Source: Tetramitus jugosus
Taxonomy: Eukaryota > Heterolobosea > Eutetramitea > Acrasida > Vahlkampfiidae
Direction: 5' to 3'
Length of the DNA stretch: 64,000 nucleotides
Assembly: GCA_937625935.1 (NCBI GenBank)
Contig: OW569361.1
Location: 1-64,000, forward strand
The notes below the pieces were generated by a model, which did not search any database, had not been told where the DNA came from, and worked only from the letters and a program-made list of their open reading frames with translations. Below are positions 41,540 through 52,693 of this stretch, one piece after another (position 1 is the stretch's first letter; every line of letters starts with the position of its first letter). The position numbers were made by a program, and so were the translations under genes.

Positions 41540-41940
41540 CGGCCGTTTCTGGGCACGCAGAAAAACGGAATTCACGTGTCTGATGATTCAACAAATTTGA
41601 TGAAGGAATACTGCAACAGTCGTTATGCAGGCTGGACCACTGCACTGCACAGGAAGGCATTGGCACTGGCTGCTGCACGCAAAAGGTATGGTCTGACTGA
41701 GTACGAACCAGTCATTGTGGATGTGGATGATGACTCCGAAAAGGAGATTCAGAGTCCACAACTCAATGACAACAAGAAAAGGAGTGCTAGGATCACACTG
41801 GGTGTTGTCATTTGCCCGGATTACAATTAACTGTGATGACTGCAATGTCGCTCGATACCTGCCATCAGCCATCCCAAAAAGAACTACACTATGGCTATCC
41901 CAAAGGTTGTATAAAAAACAAAAAAACAAGCGGCGTTTCT
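41540..41940 (+). mobile_element. Truncated tRNA-targeted non-LTR retroelement copy
   Basis: Between direct repeats CGGCCGTTTCT (41540-41550) and CGGCGTTTCT (41931-41940) lies a 380-base poly(A)-ended insert. It begins ACGCAGAAAAACGG, the same 5' end as the element at 50-52.7 kb. It encodes a shortened ORF1 (its N-terminal DSTNLMKEY and C-terminal SARITLG blocks joined). It continues with a short piece like the other element's ORF2 (ARYLPSAIPK) and ends GGTTGTATAAAAAA. Large internal deletions make it non-autonomous. Its 5' end faces the tRNA-Lys gene. The duplication ends 29 bases from the tRNA 5' end. Confidence 0.75.
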
Positions 41941-41952
41941 CAAACCGTAAAC

Positions 41953-42945
41953 ATGTCTGAAAGGCCACAACTCACAAAACAACTCCAACAACAAGACATG
42001 ACTACTCCAGATTTGTATGTCGGATACGAATCAATTGCAGAGATTGAGGAAGAAAACTATGACAAAGACACAGAAGTAATTGTACCTTCTGCTTTTCCTG
42101 GATTGTCATCTCCCATGCACCTCTATTACGCTGGATCACTTCCCCAATTGAGAAGCTTGTTCAAAGAAACTCTTGTCTTGATGTTACAAGAAGCAGCAAA
42201 GAGTGTTTGCAGAGTGTATGCAATGTATACGAAAACCAAAGATTGTGAATTTGATTTCGAGTATCCTAACTATCGAATCAACTGCGGGACCGCATTTAGT
42301 ATCTCTGATCGTTTTCTAGTCACGTGTAGACACATTGTTGAGGAGAAATTATGTTTTGTTCATGAGGATCAGATGCATTGCACAGAGGATTGCAAACCAC
42401 TGTTCTTGCGAAAAGTGTTCATTACCTTCAATGATGACGCAAGAAGGTCGGTCGATGATTTGGAATATATTTGGGGATTTCATGAGGTGTTGGTGAGATA
42501 TCCAAGCGAAAGGAGATCTAAATCAACTGATTTCTGCTTCTTACACTTGGTCGATTATAGTTCACAATCTTATCTTCTTCCATCATTCGAGGAGAAGGTA
42601 TCTCCTTATGCTTTGGTCAGTTATCCTGGAATTATTGGCCAAGAAACATATGAAAAGAAGTACCATAGCCCTATCTCTTATGCTGACTTGCAACGTACGA
42701 CAGGAGGATTTCATCGCAAGGTTGTTTCCTTGAGCAGAGAATTGAATCTGGATGAGAATGATCTATTGGTCCACAACTGCTCTGCTCTGAGAGGGTCTTC
42801 TGGAGCCCCACTGATAAATGCAGAAGGAAAATTCATTGGAATACAGATTGGAGGTTCCCCAGAACGTTCTGGAAACATAGCGATTGATACTCGAGCTTCG
42901 TACTTTAAGGAACAGTATCAAAGTGTGTTAAACATTATCGATTGA
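41953..42945 (+). CDS. Trypsin-like serine protease
   Basis: The ATG at 41953 was chosen because upstream sequence is retroelement. The protein has 330 residues. The catalytic triad of a chymotrypsin-fold protease is visible: His in FLVTCRHIVEE (about residue 120), Asp in SKSTDFCFLHL and Ser in ALRGSSGAPLINAEG. No signal peptide is apparent, so it is probably intracellular, unlike digestive trypsins. This is the Trypsin_2/DegP-like branch without a visible PDZ domain. The first 80 residues are acidic and unplaced. Its start codon is 12 bases from the edge of a retroelement insertion, so its 5' leader, and possibly its promoter, must include element-derived DNA. Confidence 0.8.
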   Translation: MSERPQLTKQLQQQDMTTPDLYVGYESIAEIEEENYDKDTEVIVPSAFPGLSSPMHLYYAGSLPQLRSLFKETLVLMLQEAAKSVCRVYAMYTKTKDCEFDFEYPNYRINCGTAFSISDRFLVTCRHIVEEKLCFVHEDQMHCTEDCKPLFLRKVFITFNDDARRSVDDLEYIWGFHEVLVRYPSERRSKSTDFCFLHLVDYSSQSYLLPSFEEKVSPYALVSYPGIIGQETYEKKYHSPISYADLQRTTGGFHRKVVSLSRELNLDENDLLVHNCSALRGSSGAPLINAEGKFIGIQIGGSPERSGNIAIDTRASYFKEQYQSVLNIID

Positions 42946-43029
42946 AGAGGTCCTTTCATGCAGCATGAGGCAGGGCACGATAGATTCAACAAAATAAAGA
43001 AGACGTCGATAAGCAATTTACTTAAACGT

Positions 43030-43994
43030 TCAGTTTGTTTGAGTCTTGTTGTGACTCAAAGCACTAGTTGGATACCAGTTCACATCAACGTCAACACCAC
43101 AGCTTGGTCCGTGATCATTGAATTGCTTGATATTTGGATTGTTCCAACCTCCGAACTGATACGCCCAGCTGTCAGAAAAATTTGGAACTCCGTCATAATG
43201 AGCATACCATTGAGGAAGATTGGAGAAGCTAGCATCACCACCAACCGTCTGTTCCCATTCATATTTGCTGCTATACATGCCAACCTTTCCTTGACCAAGC
43301 ATATTGATGGCAGTGTTGGCTGCTTCTCTCAAGTAAGCAACATTGGATGCTGCATCGTTCCAACAACCATTGCACTGTTCAATATCCAACCACAGTTGAC
43401 CAAATCTGATTCCTTGAGAGTTCAAGTTATTGATAATGCTGCTCATGGCAGAGGAAGCAGGAGAATTACCGCGGCAGTTGGGGCACATGAAAACATAGAC
43501 ATCAACATGAGCCATACCAGCGTTCCAAGCATCAGAAATACAAGCTTGCATATTGGAGTTGTATTGATAACCACCATTCCAAGCTAACAACAACAACAAC
43601 AACAACAACACACAATTTCACACACATTTACAACAACAAGAACAAACACAAAACGCAACAACAAGCACAAAAAGTGTGAATAACAAAAATTTTACTTCCT
43701 TGTTAGACAAAGACAATGAACAAAAAACATACCTTCAATGATAGCAAAAGAGTAACCACTGTTGACTAGGCACTTCCAACTGTCGAGTGAAATACCATTC
43801 TCACATGACATGAGACTCACATCGATACCATAGGCACCACCATTGCTTGGTGATGAAGAGGAATCACCTCTTGGAACTCTGTTGGCAGCTCTTCTTCTGA
43901 TTGGTCTGACCATGCCATCACCACCAGAAGTTCTCAATGTGGCACTAGCTACTGCAACCAGTAACAAAACGATAGCAATTACGAGAAATCTCAT
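43030..43994 (-). CDS. GH25 lysozyme, secreted
   Basis: Exons 43994-43733 and 43583-43030 join in phase to give 271 residues. A signal peptide (MRFLVIAIVLLLVAVASA) is followed by a basic, Ser/Gly-rich spacer. The GH25 barrel begins at AYGIDVSLMS and includes FAIIEAWNGGY across the splice and GQLWLDIEQCNGCW with the catalytic Asp-Glu pair. WYAHYDGVPNF and VDVNWYPTS occur near the end. Such enzymes cut peptidoglycan between N-acetylmuramic acid and N-acetylglucosamine. For a bacteria-eating amoeba this is a digestive or antibacterial enzyme. Several cysteines suggest an animal-type (Caenorhabditis-like) relative. The 149-base intron carries a (TTG)n run at its 3' end. Confidence 0.88.
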
Positions 43995-44470
43995 TTTTGT
44001 TTGTGTTGTTTTTTTTTATGGTAAAGTTATGCTTTTGGTGTGATACTTTTCTCGCACCACAATTTGTTCAATGACGCAAAATGTCGCAGCTCTCGAACAG
44101 TGATCCTCTGAGGGGATAACCTCTTGGTTTTTCGCGATACTACTTTACAAAATAATCCCTGTGTGATCTGGGTGACAGGGTGGCACCAGGTGGAATGTGC
44201 CTTGTTTGGGAGAGTGGAGCGATTGTAAAACATCATTTAGAAAGTTGAATTACAGGTAGATGACCACTACAGTCACCCGTTCAATCGAAAGATGGTAATA
44301 TTATGGTTATAATCATGTGCGAATAGTAACAGAATGATAGAGCCCTCGAACGAGAACAAATAAACGAGCGAAACAACAACCAGAAAAAATTTTGGGACAA
44401 CACCGTGTGAAAATGCCAAGCACAAAAAGGAAATTCTCATCATTCTTCTCTTCTGCTAATTTATTGTTTA
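43995..44470. other. Intergenic region upstream of the lysozyme gene
   Basis: These 476 bases are upstream of the lysozyme start and downstream of the MED5/33-like gene. The minus-strand frame here (44027-44236) shows no domain. No RNA gene or repeat was recognised; the lysozyme promoter must lie here. Confidence 0.4.
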
Positions 44471-47400
44471 TTATGCTACCAAAGGAACTTCCTCCATGTC
44501 TGTTTCCTCGACACTACCAGCATAGAACAATAGACATGCATGTCTGCCTTCAACTGTGGCCAAATTAAAGAAACGAGAAACCCATGATGGTGGTTGACCG
44601 TAAACGAGCTTGTTCGAGCCAGGGTGGTACTTTCCAGTTTCAAGGACTCGAATCGAGTCCTTGCCATTAAATCTGCTTGCGAGTTCTGCAAACTTGGTTG
44701 CATTAAGTGGACTGAAGCGCTTGAGGAGAGACGGTATCGTGGAACATATCTGCATTGTCTGTACCAGATAGTAGAGTGTAGGCAAACCACTCGCAGCAAC
44801 AAGTCTTGGATGAGATGACGCAGACAACAGTGATGAGCACTGGTTGGCCAGGAATTGTTCAAAAATATCAAACTCACCATAGAAACTAGCATTGACAGAA
44901 AAGTGAGCAAACACTTGGGCTGTATGATGGTAGTGGTGCAATTTCATGATTCGTTCCATGCTCGAGTTTTGAGATCTACTCTTGATTTGTGTCTTGTTAA
45001 GTAGTAACCAGTTGTGTAAAAAAGTTGGCATAAACACCTGGAACAAGTACTGAATTCCGCTCTTTCCTGCTGTAATGCCAAGCACTAAGGCACTAATCTC
45101 GGCAATGAAAACTGGTTCTTGAATGTCATCATCTTCTTTCTGTATGTGAGATGATAAGTAATTCACAATAAAGTGAATAAACTGACGAATACCGCCAATA
45201 CGTAGCACTGTTTGCAGAATTTCAAAACTGTTGGGTGGGGAGCTGTTTGACCTATGGCGTGAGCCAAATATCGTTGATGGAAGATTCGCAGATCGTCTGT
45301 GACTGATCAAGTTTGAGAATGCTCGTTCAAATGCTTGTAGTATTGGTGTGGAGTCACAAGTAGACTTTGTGACCAAATCATGTATCTCGTTTCCTAATTT
45401 ATGGTTCGTGTTCGGCAATAGAATATTGTAGACAAGCAAAGGGTCAGTAGATGGAGTTTCGACAATTGGGAGAGAGGTCGTGGTATGCGACAGTTGATAC
45501 TTGAGGGTTTTGCGTGTCGTCGTGTATTCGTCCTGCAGTAACCGATGTAAGAATATATTTAACTGTGGATCGTAGTCTCGGATAATCGGTTCCACGTCTG
45601 TATCTTGAATATTCTTATTGACGAAATGGATGTTAGATTGGAGGATAGAGTGAATGATACTACTGCCCATATTGTATCCAAATTGGTGAGAGCTCCACAC
45701 GTTGCTCGAATACATTTGAGTAACCAGCGTGACACCGTTAGCACTGTCTGGTGAATCAGTCTTCTTAAAAACTCTGTGAAGACTATTCTTCAATGAGACT
45801 GAAACTGAAATATCACAATACTTGCCAAAAAAGTTGACAAAGAATCCAAGCATTTGTGTACTGACCAATGCGTTCATATCTCGCTCGCTGTACACATATT
45901 GACACTGCTCAACGACGTATGGGGTCACCTCCAGTATTTGGCACGGTGAAAAGCGCGATTTAATATCTTGCAGCTTGTCAAAATTTAAAGTAGTCGTTTG
46001 AGGATCAGGATTAGCATCCGAAGGTAATTGTTGTGTTTGCAAGTCCAAAAGTGCAGCAATCAGCTCATCACCAATAGGACATAATGATTCATCTGATTGA
46101 GTGTTGCCCTCTGGAAGCATGTCCAACTCGTGGAACCATCCGTTTATCCAATTGATTACCCTTGATAAAGACTCCTGAGCATCATTGATATCCGAGCACA
46201 TGTTAACTTTGAGCAGATTGAAAAACAATTCTCTACTTTGCTTGTTGGTAATGATCTGAAAGCGTTGTATAATTAAAAATAAGACGCTGAATATTTCTGA
46301 AAATTGTTCGTGTAGTTTCAGTAAAGCATCCGTCTCGCGCTCTGCAGATCCATGATATCCCTCGAATATTGTCTTAAATGACGCTAAAAGTTTTTCAATT
46401 AAATCCAGAGTTTTGCCATGAAGGTGAATCACGTCAAGCAATGTTGGACTCAAGCAAATGAAGTTCAGGAGAATATCCCTGTGCGTAGGACTTGATACAT
46501 TGGAAACAATCTGATCAACGATACCATGGTGAGCTCGGAACAGCAAAACACTCTCTGAAAGGATGGTAATATCTAACGATTCGGCAAAAGTATTGATGAG
46601 TTTGGCAGCCTCCCCTTCGATGGATGGAAGCTGGAGATTCTCAGGTATTAACATATTCAGGGTATTCACACTTATGAGTTCAAAATCTACCAATGCATAG
46701 GCAAATTGTAAAAGAACATTTTCGATGGTACTTCCCTGGGATAATAAATAAAGGTTGGGAAATTGTTTCAATCGCTTAATGCAGTCAGTAATATGATCAA
46801 CGGGTACATTGTCCTCTTCTCCCTTTGCAGAAATCGATCTTATGAAACTATAGTACATTTTTTTGTCGTCAGAATATGTGTCAATCCAGCGCTTGAACAA
46901 AAGAGGCACCTTTGACAGCAAAAAGCTTTTGTACAGGTTGAGAGTGATCAGATTATGAGTATCCACAAAGTCAAGTGTCTCCTTGTTGGGAGCAGATGTT
47001 GGCACTGAATGCATAATCCGTAATGTACATAGGACAAGTTCGACAAAAAAGTTCGTCAGGTTCATCTGCTTCAATTGTCTCAATTGATCAAATATTTGAA
47101 ATGATGTTTCGATGCAAGTGCGCTTTAAATCATTCGTAAATACTTCCGCGTTAACTATCAGAGATATAGAGGCAGAAGCAGGTGATCTCATATTCGAGAC
47201 GACTGTCTTAGGAACAAAATCTTGAGGTTGATATGCGCTATTATCTGCACAGGACAAGTAACTTAAAAGATATAGTGTCGTATTCCACAATTGATTCATA
47301 TATGAGACAAGTTGCTGAGAGCTCACTTGTGGACGCTGTAAAACTAGATCAAATGTCGTTATAAATTCTTCTTCCAGACACTGTTTTGTCATAAGCCACA

Positions 47401-48710
47401 ATTGAGACTGAATTGCCCTAGAAGCACGTATCAATAGTTGAATTCGCTCATTATTGAACAGTTTACTCAACAGTTGAGCACACTGTGCTAGATTTTTCAT
47501 AAGATCTTCGGTTTTCAATTGATTCACGAGAGATTTCATGAGATTACTATCGTCACTGTCCTTTTGTGAATCAACTACTTCTGTTTGTTCAGTTGCTGTT
47601 GTCGTTTGTGAATGAGCAATCTCCCGTGCAGCAAATATTGAATACTTCATGAGCATCAAGACACAAACATTCACATTGTTGGTTAACAATGTCATTTCCC
47701 TATCAAGATTAACAGTACTGTCATTTGTTGTTTGCTGTTCGTCAGTGACCTCATACTTCATTCTTTTAGCACTGTGTTCATCAGTGATTTCATCCCCCTT
47801 TTCCTCGCTAGTCTCCTCTGAAGTTCGCTTTCTCTTGTTGCTTCGATTGCTCAGAGTTGTTGGTACTGAATAGTCTATTGTACTATCGACTTCTGTCCAA
47901 TCGGAATGTTGTGTCCCTTGGAACGAAACAACAAATTGCTTGACAAGTGCAGGAGAAGATTCGACAACACCATTGCCCGAAGCATCCGAAGCAGCAGGAA
48001 AAGTTCGATTCAACTCTTCACCATCATGTTGTTGCTCAAGTGATTTTTGATATACCAATTGTTTCAATAAATCACTGCTCCACAATTGAGGTGCAATGAG
48101 CTCAAACATGTGAATATAATCTGAGAACAGGGCATTGTTTTTCATAAAATTGTACAATCGTTGTTGATCACGACCACTATTGTTATTATTGCTATTCACT
48201 TCAAGAAACTGTTGATACAATGTTTGACAAAATGCGGAGACCGAGATGAGTCGAGTAGCAAGTGCATGCTTCAAATAATCAATCAAGAGGGAACTTGATT
48301 TTGGACCAATGGATATCCTTGGAATGAGAATCTCTATGATACATAATGGTTAACAGAGAGGATGAAATGTTAGAGTTTTGATGATGAAATTTTTGATAAT
48401 CAGAAAAAAACAACCAAGATTGGGCAAAATGACACATACGTGATAGAATGAGTTCATGAGTGGGTAAAAGTTGTTGCGTATAATGATCCAATGAGTGTTG
48501 TTGTTGATGTTGTTGAGTAATGATCCATTGATACACTTGATTACAGAATTGATTGGGTGTCAGTCGATTCTGCCACGATGTGTTGACAATGTGATTCAAC
48601 TCTTGTTTGATTTGATTAAGGTTGGAAAACGATTTTTCTTGATCTTCATCGTCACTCTGACTGTTGTTGTTCAAGTCAATGTTTCGATCACGTGAATTGA
48701 TATTTGTCAT
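44471..48710 (-). CDS. MED5/MED33-like Mediator subunit candidate
   Basis: Exon 48710-48440 joins exon 48333-44471 in phase (donor GTATGT, acceptor ATAG) for 1377 residues. The protein is almost wholly helical with acidic and Asn/Gln-rich inserts. Around the splice, IDYLKHALATRLISVSAF followed by an RLYNFMKNNALFS block resembles the N-terminal signature of plant MED33 and fungal Med5, where a Leu-rich helix is followed by RLvSPl..L and then YrLY.ELL. The length is also similar (about 1300). This would place it in the Mediator tail module. The similarity is weak and judged by eye; any large helical scaffold is an alternative. The start could also be an upstream in-frame Met at 48854, but 48710 is preferred because conserved sequence begins there. 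Confidence 0.45.
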
Positions 48711-48890
48711 TTTGAGGAATGGTTTGTTTGGTTGATTTTCTTGTTGTTGATGGATGTTTTTGATCAGAGCTTTTGTGGTGACATGCGTTGTGATCGAAAC
48801 TTTTTTCCTTGGCTTCGTTCCCAATAGGATTTTGGCGGCAAAGCTTTCAGGCAAAAAAAAATAGGATTTGGCGATCTGAATGCGGAGTTT

Positions 48891-49871
48891 TTATTCAAGC
48901 AGAGAATTGAGAACGTCTTCTGGCACTTCGTCCCAAGTCTTGCACATGACGAGTTGACAGTAGCACTCCTCGAATCCTGGAATACCAAAGCTCTTGTCTT
49001 CCATTACGGAGCGAAGAGCTTGAACAGGTTCGTTCGTTCTTGGATCCACTGCGTCGACCATTCTCTTTGTTCTCTTCATGAAGGAACCATACTTGAAGCT
49101 GGCTGGGCAATCGAGCTCCCAAGATACACCCTTCTCTTCCTGAAGCTTCTCCATGGACTGTCTTGCAGTGAGCTTGTACAACTGCTTCGCCGAGTAGTAC
49201 TTTCTAGAGAGATTCATTCTGGAGTTTCTAACAGAGTCATAGTTGGATCTCCACTTGATGTTATTCAAACAGTCCATGTCATTATCTACATTGAAGACAC
49301 GAGCATCGAAATGTGCTGTACCAGCGTTCAACACCTTCATTACTCGATCATACTTTTCAGTTTTATCCTTGGTGAATGTTTGTCCGTCTTGTGCCATCTT
49401 GAGACACCAATAGGTAAATCTCGCAGTACAAAAGCTAGATGCCAGCGTAGCCATCTTCAAGATACGACCACCAAACACAATCGTCTTGTTCTGTTTTTGC
49501 TTTTCGCCTTGTTCTTCTTCGTCTTGGCTTGCATCAGTGTCGATTGCAGGGAACACGAGTGTAATCTCATCCGATTGAGTGTAACCCAACACAGCGTCTG
49601 TGAATTGCATGGCCATGAGATCCTTGGTGACTTGAACCATGATGGAGTGCAGACCGTCATCGAATGGCTTGTTGAAGGATGATGCAAAGGTGCTAAACTT
49701 GTGTCCGTCCAGTCGGATGAGGAATGGTCTCTTGGGGTCCAACTTTGCCATGGTGAGTGCGTCTTGTTCGAATTGCTTCATTCTTGTTGCAATGTCCAAG
49801 TACATTTGACCTGGCTTGACCAGGTTATCGTTTTCAGTTACAGTGGTTTGATTATCTGTGGTAGTAGTCAT
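48891..49871 (-). CDS. Thg1-family tRNA 3'-5' nucleotide polymerase (THG1/TLP)
   Basis: This 326-residue single exon carries the Thg1 core. PFLIRLDGHKFSTF is the metal-binding RxDG motif, and GYTQSDEITLVFPA is the SDE motif that completes the two-metal site. Later blocks are ARFTYWCLKMAQDG, AHFDARVFNV, IKWRSNYDSVRNSRM and FKYGSFMKR. Thg1 adds G-1 to tRNA-His by reverse-direction synthesis; Thg1-like proteins repair truncated tRNA 5' ends in protists' mitochondria. The ITLVFP variant and the long C-terminal arm fit the Thg1-like (TLP) group, but this cannot be settled without a tree. The first 30 residues look non-mitochondrial. Confidence 0.85.
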   Translation of the reverse strand: MTTTTDNQTTVTENDNLVKPGQMYLDIATRMKQFEQDALTMAKLDPKRPFLIRLDGHKFSTFASSFNKPFDDGLHSIMVQVTKDLMAMQFTDAVLGYTQSDEITLVFPAIDTDASQDEEEQGEKQKQNKTIVFGGRILKMATLASSFCTARFTYWCLKMAQDGQTFTKDKTEKYDRVMKVLNAGTAHFDARVFNVDNDMDCLNNIKWRSNYDSVRNSRMNLSRKYYSAKQLYKLTARQSMEKLQEEKGVSWELDCPASFKYGSFMKRTKRMVDAVDPRTNEPVQALRSVMEDKSFGIPGFEECYCQLVMCKTWDEVPEDVLNSLLE

Positions 49872-50161
49872 TGTTGTGCGTTTCGTTGTTTTGTTGTTTG
49901 TGAAAGATTGGTGCTTTTAACTTCTTCTTTTGTCCAACTTCAAACGGGTGCAAATCAATCAACGCACAAGCGAACATGATAAAGAAGTCGGGACAGTGAA
50001 GTTCTTTGTCTGACGGATGACGGCAGTCTTCGAACGAAATCAATTGACCCTCAATATCGGGTTTTCGAAGCCTCTTGCCGTCGCCAAATCCAATTTCGTT
50101 TTCTTCCATTTTTCCATTTCCAAATACAATTTCGTTTTTTTTTTTTGTTCCATACAACCAA

Positions 50162-50232
50162 GTGTGCGCAAGCACACGATTGCTCATTTATTGACTTGTT
50201 TTGTGAGTGACGACCCGTAGGGCGTCATTCAC
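50162..50232 (-). promoter_or_regulatory. Retroelement 3' UTR hairpins, ORF1 unit
   Basis: GTGTGC-GCAA-GCACAC (50162-50177) is a six-pair stem with a GCAA tetraloop. A longer, slightly imperfect stem, with GTA as loop, spans 50203-50232. The element ends GGTTGTATGG before the poly(A). Such structures commonly guide non-LTR reverse transcriptase to its RNA. Confidence 0.5.
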
Positions 50233-50263
50233 TCTTCTTCTCTTGTTGTCCCCGACGGTGCAC

Positions 50264-51412
50264 CTACAGGTTGGAAGAATCACTCAGGTGAGTGTTTTGG
50301 TTGATGCTCTTCATCAAAGAGCGTAACCTTGTAGTAGGACCGCCGATGGACACAGAGCCATCTGTTGTTTTTTTCTTGTCTTGGGCCTTGTTGCTCCTCA
50401 GATCACCCAGTGTGATCCTGGCACTCCTTTTCTTGTTGTCATTGAGTTGTGGACTCTGAATCTCCTTTTCGGAGTCATCATCCACATCCACAATGACTGG
50501 TTCGTCCTCAGTCAAACCATACCTTTTGCGTGCACTGGCCAGTGCCAATGCAGCAATTTCCTTCTTCACTCTGGCAAACACTGGAGAAGTGGCATTCACT
50601 TTCTCCAGGATTTGCTGATTTTCAGTGCTGAGCTGTGCAACAGGCACTGTTGGCAGTGGTGTTGCACTCCTTTGTTCTTCTGCCTCCATTAGATCAGGAG
50701 CAGTTCTTTGTGCAACTTCTTGTTCCGGTATTGGAACCGGTTTGTTGCCCTCTCGACCCTTTGTCTTAGCCAATTCCTTGGTGAGTTCTGTGACCTGTCG
50801 ACGCAGTCCGTCAACCACCGTCAGCAGCTCCTCGTACATCTTTGTCAACCTCTTGTTGACAGCCTTGAGAGGATCATGTGGTCTCTCGACGTATCGAGTG
50901 ACCGTGGCCTTTACCTTGTTCTCTCCGCTGAGCACTGCTTGTGCATAGGTTTCATCACCCATGACCACGAAAGCAGTGTCACGCTTCTTGAGCACACTGG
51001 CGACCTTTTCAGGTCCCAGTAGCTTCTTGATGTCGTCCACTGACATGTTCTTCATGCCATGGACGACCACCTTTCTTGTGCAATCAACACTGCGCTTGGG
51101 TGCAGCAGTGCTATTGCCAATCCTCCTTTGCTTGTTGAACAAATCAACAAAGTCATAGATGCGGTCACCCTTGACCGTCACCCATGCAACAAAGCGTTGC
51201 TGGCCTTTCCTTTTGATGACTTGGACTCGGTTGAGCCAGTCACCAAACTCCTCTCCAATCTTTCTTGCCAAAGATGACTGAGAGACGCCATTACCGTTGC
51301 CAGTAATGACGACCTCTCTGTCACTTGGCCTCGTGCCTTTCCGTGCAGTGGTCCACACTGCATAACGGCTGTGGCCGTATTCCTTCACCAAATTTGTTGA
51401 ATCACCAGACAT
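50264..51412 (-). CDS. Retroelement ORF1-like protein
   Basis: This intact 382-residue frame has an N-terminal half with RRM-like strands (VVVHGMKNMSVDDIKKLLG, then TAFVVMGDETYAQAVL). A central helical stretch (LKAVNKRLTKMYEELLTVV) should form a coiled coil. The basic tail contains VIVDVDDDSEKEIQSPQLND. This nucleic-acid-binding plus coiled-coil plan matches ORF1 proteins of L1-type retroelements. A shortened copy of the same ORF lies at 41576-41820. Because the frame is undamaged here, this part inserted recently or is under selection. Confidence 0.7.
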   Translation of the reverse strand: MSGDSTNLVKEYGHSRYAVWTTARKGTRPSDREVVITGNGNGVSQSSLARKIGEEFGDWLNRVQVIKRKGQQRFVAWVTVKGDRIYDFVDLFNKQRRIGNSTAAPKRSVDCTRKVVVHGMKNMSVDDIKKLLGPEKVASVLKKRDTAFVVMGDETYAQAVLSGENKVKATVTRYVERPHDPLKAVNKRLTKMYEELLTVVDGLRRQVTELTKELAKTKGREGNKPVPIPEQEVAQRTAPDLMEAEEQRSATPLPTVPVAQLSTENQQILEKVNATSPVFARVKKEIAALALASARKRYGLTEDEPVIVDVDDDSEKEIQSPQLNDNKKRSARITLGDLRSNKAQDKKKTTDGSVSIGGPTTRLRSLMKSINQNTHLSDSSNL

Positions 51413-51510
51413 GTGATTCCGTTTTTTTCTGCGTTTTTTTTCAATTTTTTTTTTTTTTTTTTAATACAACCATTTCGGTTGCTCACTTTATTCTCAATAC
51501 ATTTTCATCA

Positions 51511-51580
51511 GCCATCGCTCTTTGAGCGATGGCTCTTGGTCGTCTGATTAATTCCCAATGACGCTCGCAGAGCGTCATTG
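51511..51580 (-). promoter_or_regulatory. Retroelement 3' UTR hairpins, ORF2 unit
   Basis: Two perfect stem-loops lie side by side between the ORF2 stop and the poly(A): GCCATCGCTC-TTT-GAGCGATGGC (51511-51533) and an 11-pair stem with a GCA loop (51556-51580). They resemble, in position and partly in sequence, the hairpin of the ORF1 unit (both contain a TGACGNCC/GCGTCATT-type stem). Confidence 0.55.
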
Positions 51581-52693
51581 CTGTTGTTTCGCTTTTGTTG
51601 CGGTGAAGAGGTGAAGGAGAGTCGTGAGACATCTCCGTTTCACCCCATTCACAAAGGTTCTTGCTTTCTTACCGGCTTCTGTTGTTTTGATCCCAGTCGC
51701 TACCAGTCCGTTGGTGACCTCTTCGATGGCGTTTGTTTCTATGCCCATCATACCCTTCAGAAATTCTCTACTCGTCCGTCGCAAAGGACGCCTTTCCATC
51801 TTGCCATCCTTCAGTCGCACATTATCGAACCATATGTCGATACAGGACACACCCATGCTGGTAAGCTCCTTACTGACTGTCAAGGCTAGACATCTTCTAG
51901 CATACACAGCCCTTGGGCATCGAATGAGGCAGTGCAGCACACTTTCGGGTTCTTTGTTACACCAGACACACATTGAGGGCTCGGTGCCAGTGTTATAAAG
52001 ACACCGAACAACTTCCTCCGTGTGGAGAGTACCACTTCTGACCTGAAGCTGGAACCATTCCAGCCTTCTGTCAACAACGTATGGGTACTTGAGAAAGCTG
52101 AAGTCTGCGCCGCTGTAGTTGGCATCTTGTTGAATCCACCAACGCTCGCTCTTCTCTACACGTGCATTTCTCTCCTGATCAAACAGGGACTGCAGGTGTT
52201 CTCTACTCTCGACTCTGAGGTTACCCTTGTACAGAGCAGGTTCATTTTTAGTGGAGCTTTGGCTAATGGGACACTGACAGGTCCTCATTTGCGCAATCAA
52301 AATGTTCAGTATTTGGTGCGACTTTGCACCTATCCTACATGTTGGGAATAGTTTCCTGAATTCTTTGAAACAGATGGGATGTTCCTCTACAAGCAGTTGA
52401 TTGCGGCTGACTATACCTGAGAGGTAGAGTTTTTTGAGGATGGTGGATGGTACGTACCTTGCCAACCTACACTCATCACACTGCGTAGTTGTATCTACAG
52501 TTAATCTGATCCCATGTGCGTGCATCCTGATGGCACACCACTTGTGGTAAGTTGACACGACATTCTCGAGTCTGTTGCTTGACTGAAATACATTCTCTTG
52601 TTGGAATGTTTGGTGGAGCTTGATGTCCTCAAGCGTGTCAAGGAACAGCCTACGAGCTTCAGTGTCTCTCTTACCGTTGATCATTGAGAACAC
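51575..52693 (-). pseudogene. Retroelement ORF2, C-terminal part only
   Basis: The 372-residue open frame ends with a zinc-binding motif, CVWCNKEPESVLHCLIRCPRA. This is the CxxC...ES..H....C pattern found after the reverse transcriptase in L1-clade ORF2 proteins (zf-RVT). RLEWFQLQVRSGTLHTEEV before it matches the run-in to that motif. The endonuclease and the reverse transcriptase with its catalytic Asp pair are absent, so it cannot mobilise itself. There is no natural start codon at the 5' end of the open frame; it is a 5'-deleted gene that happens to stay open. Confidence 0.68.
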
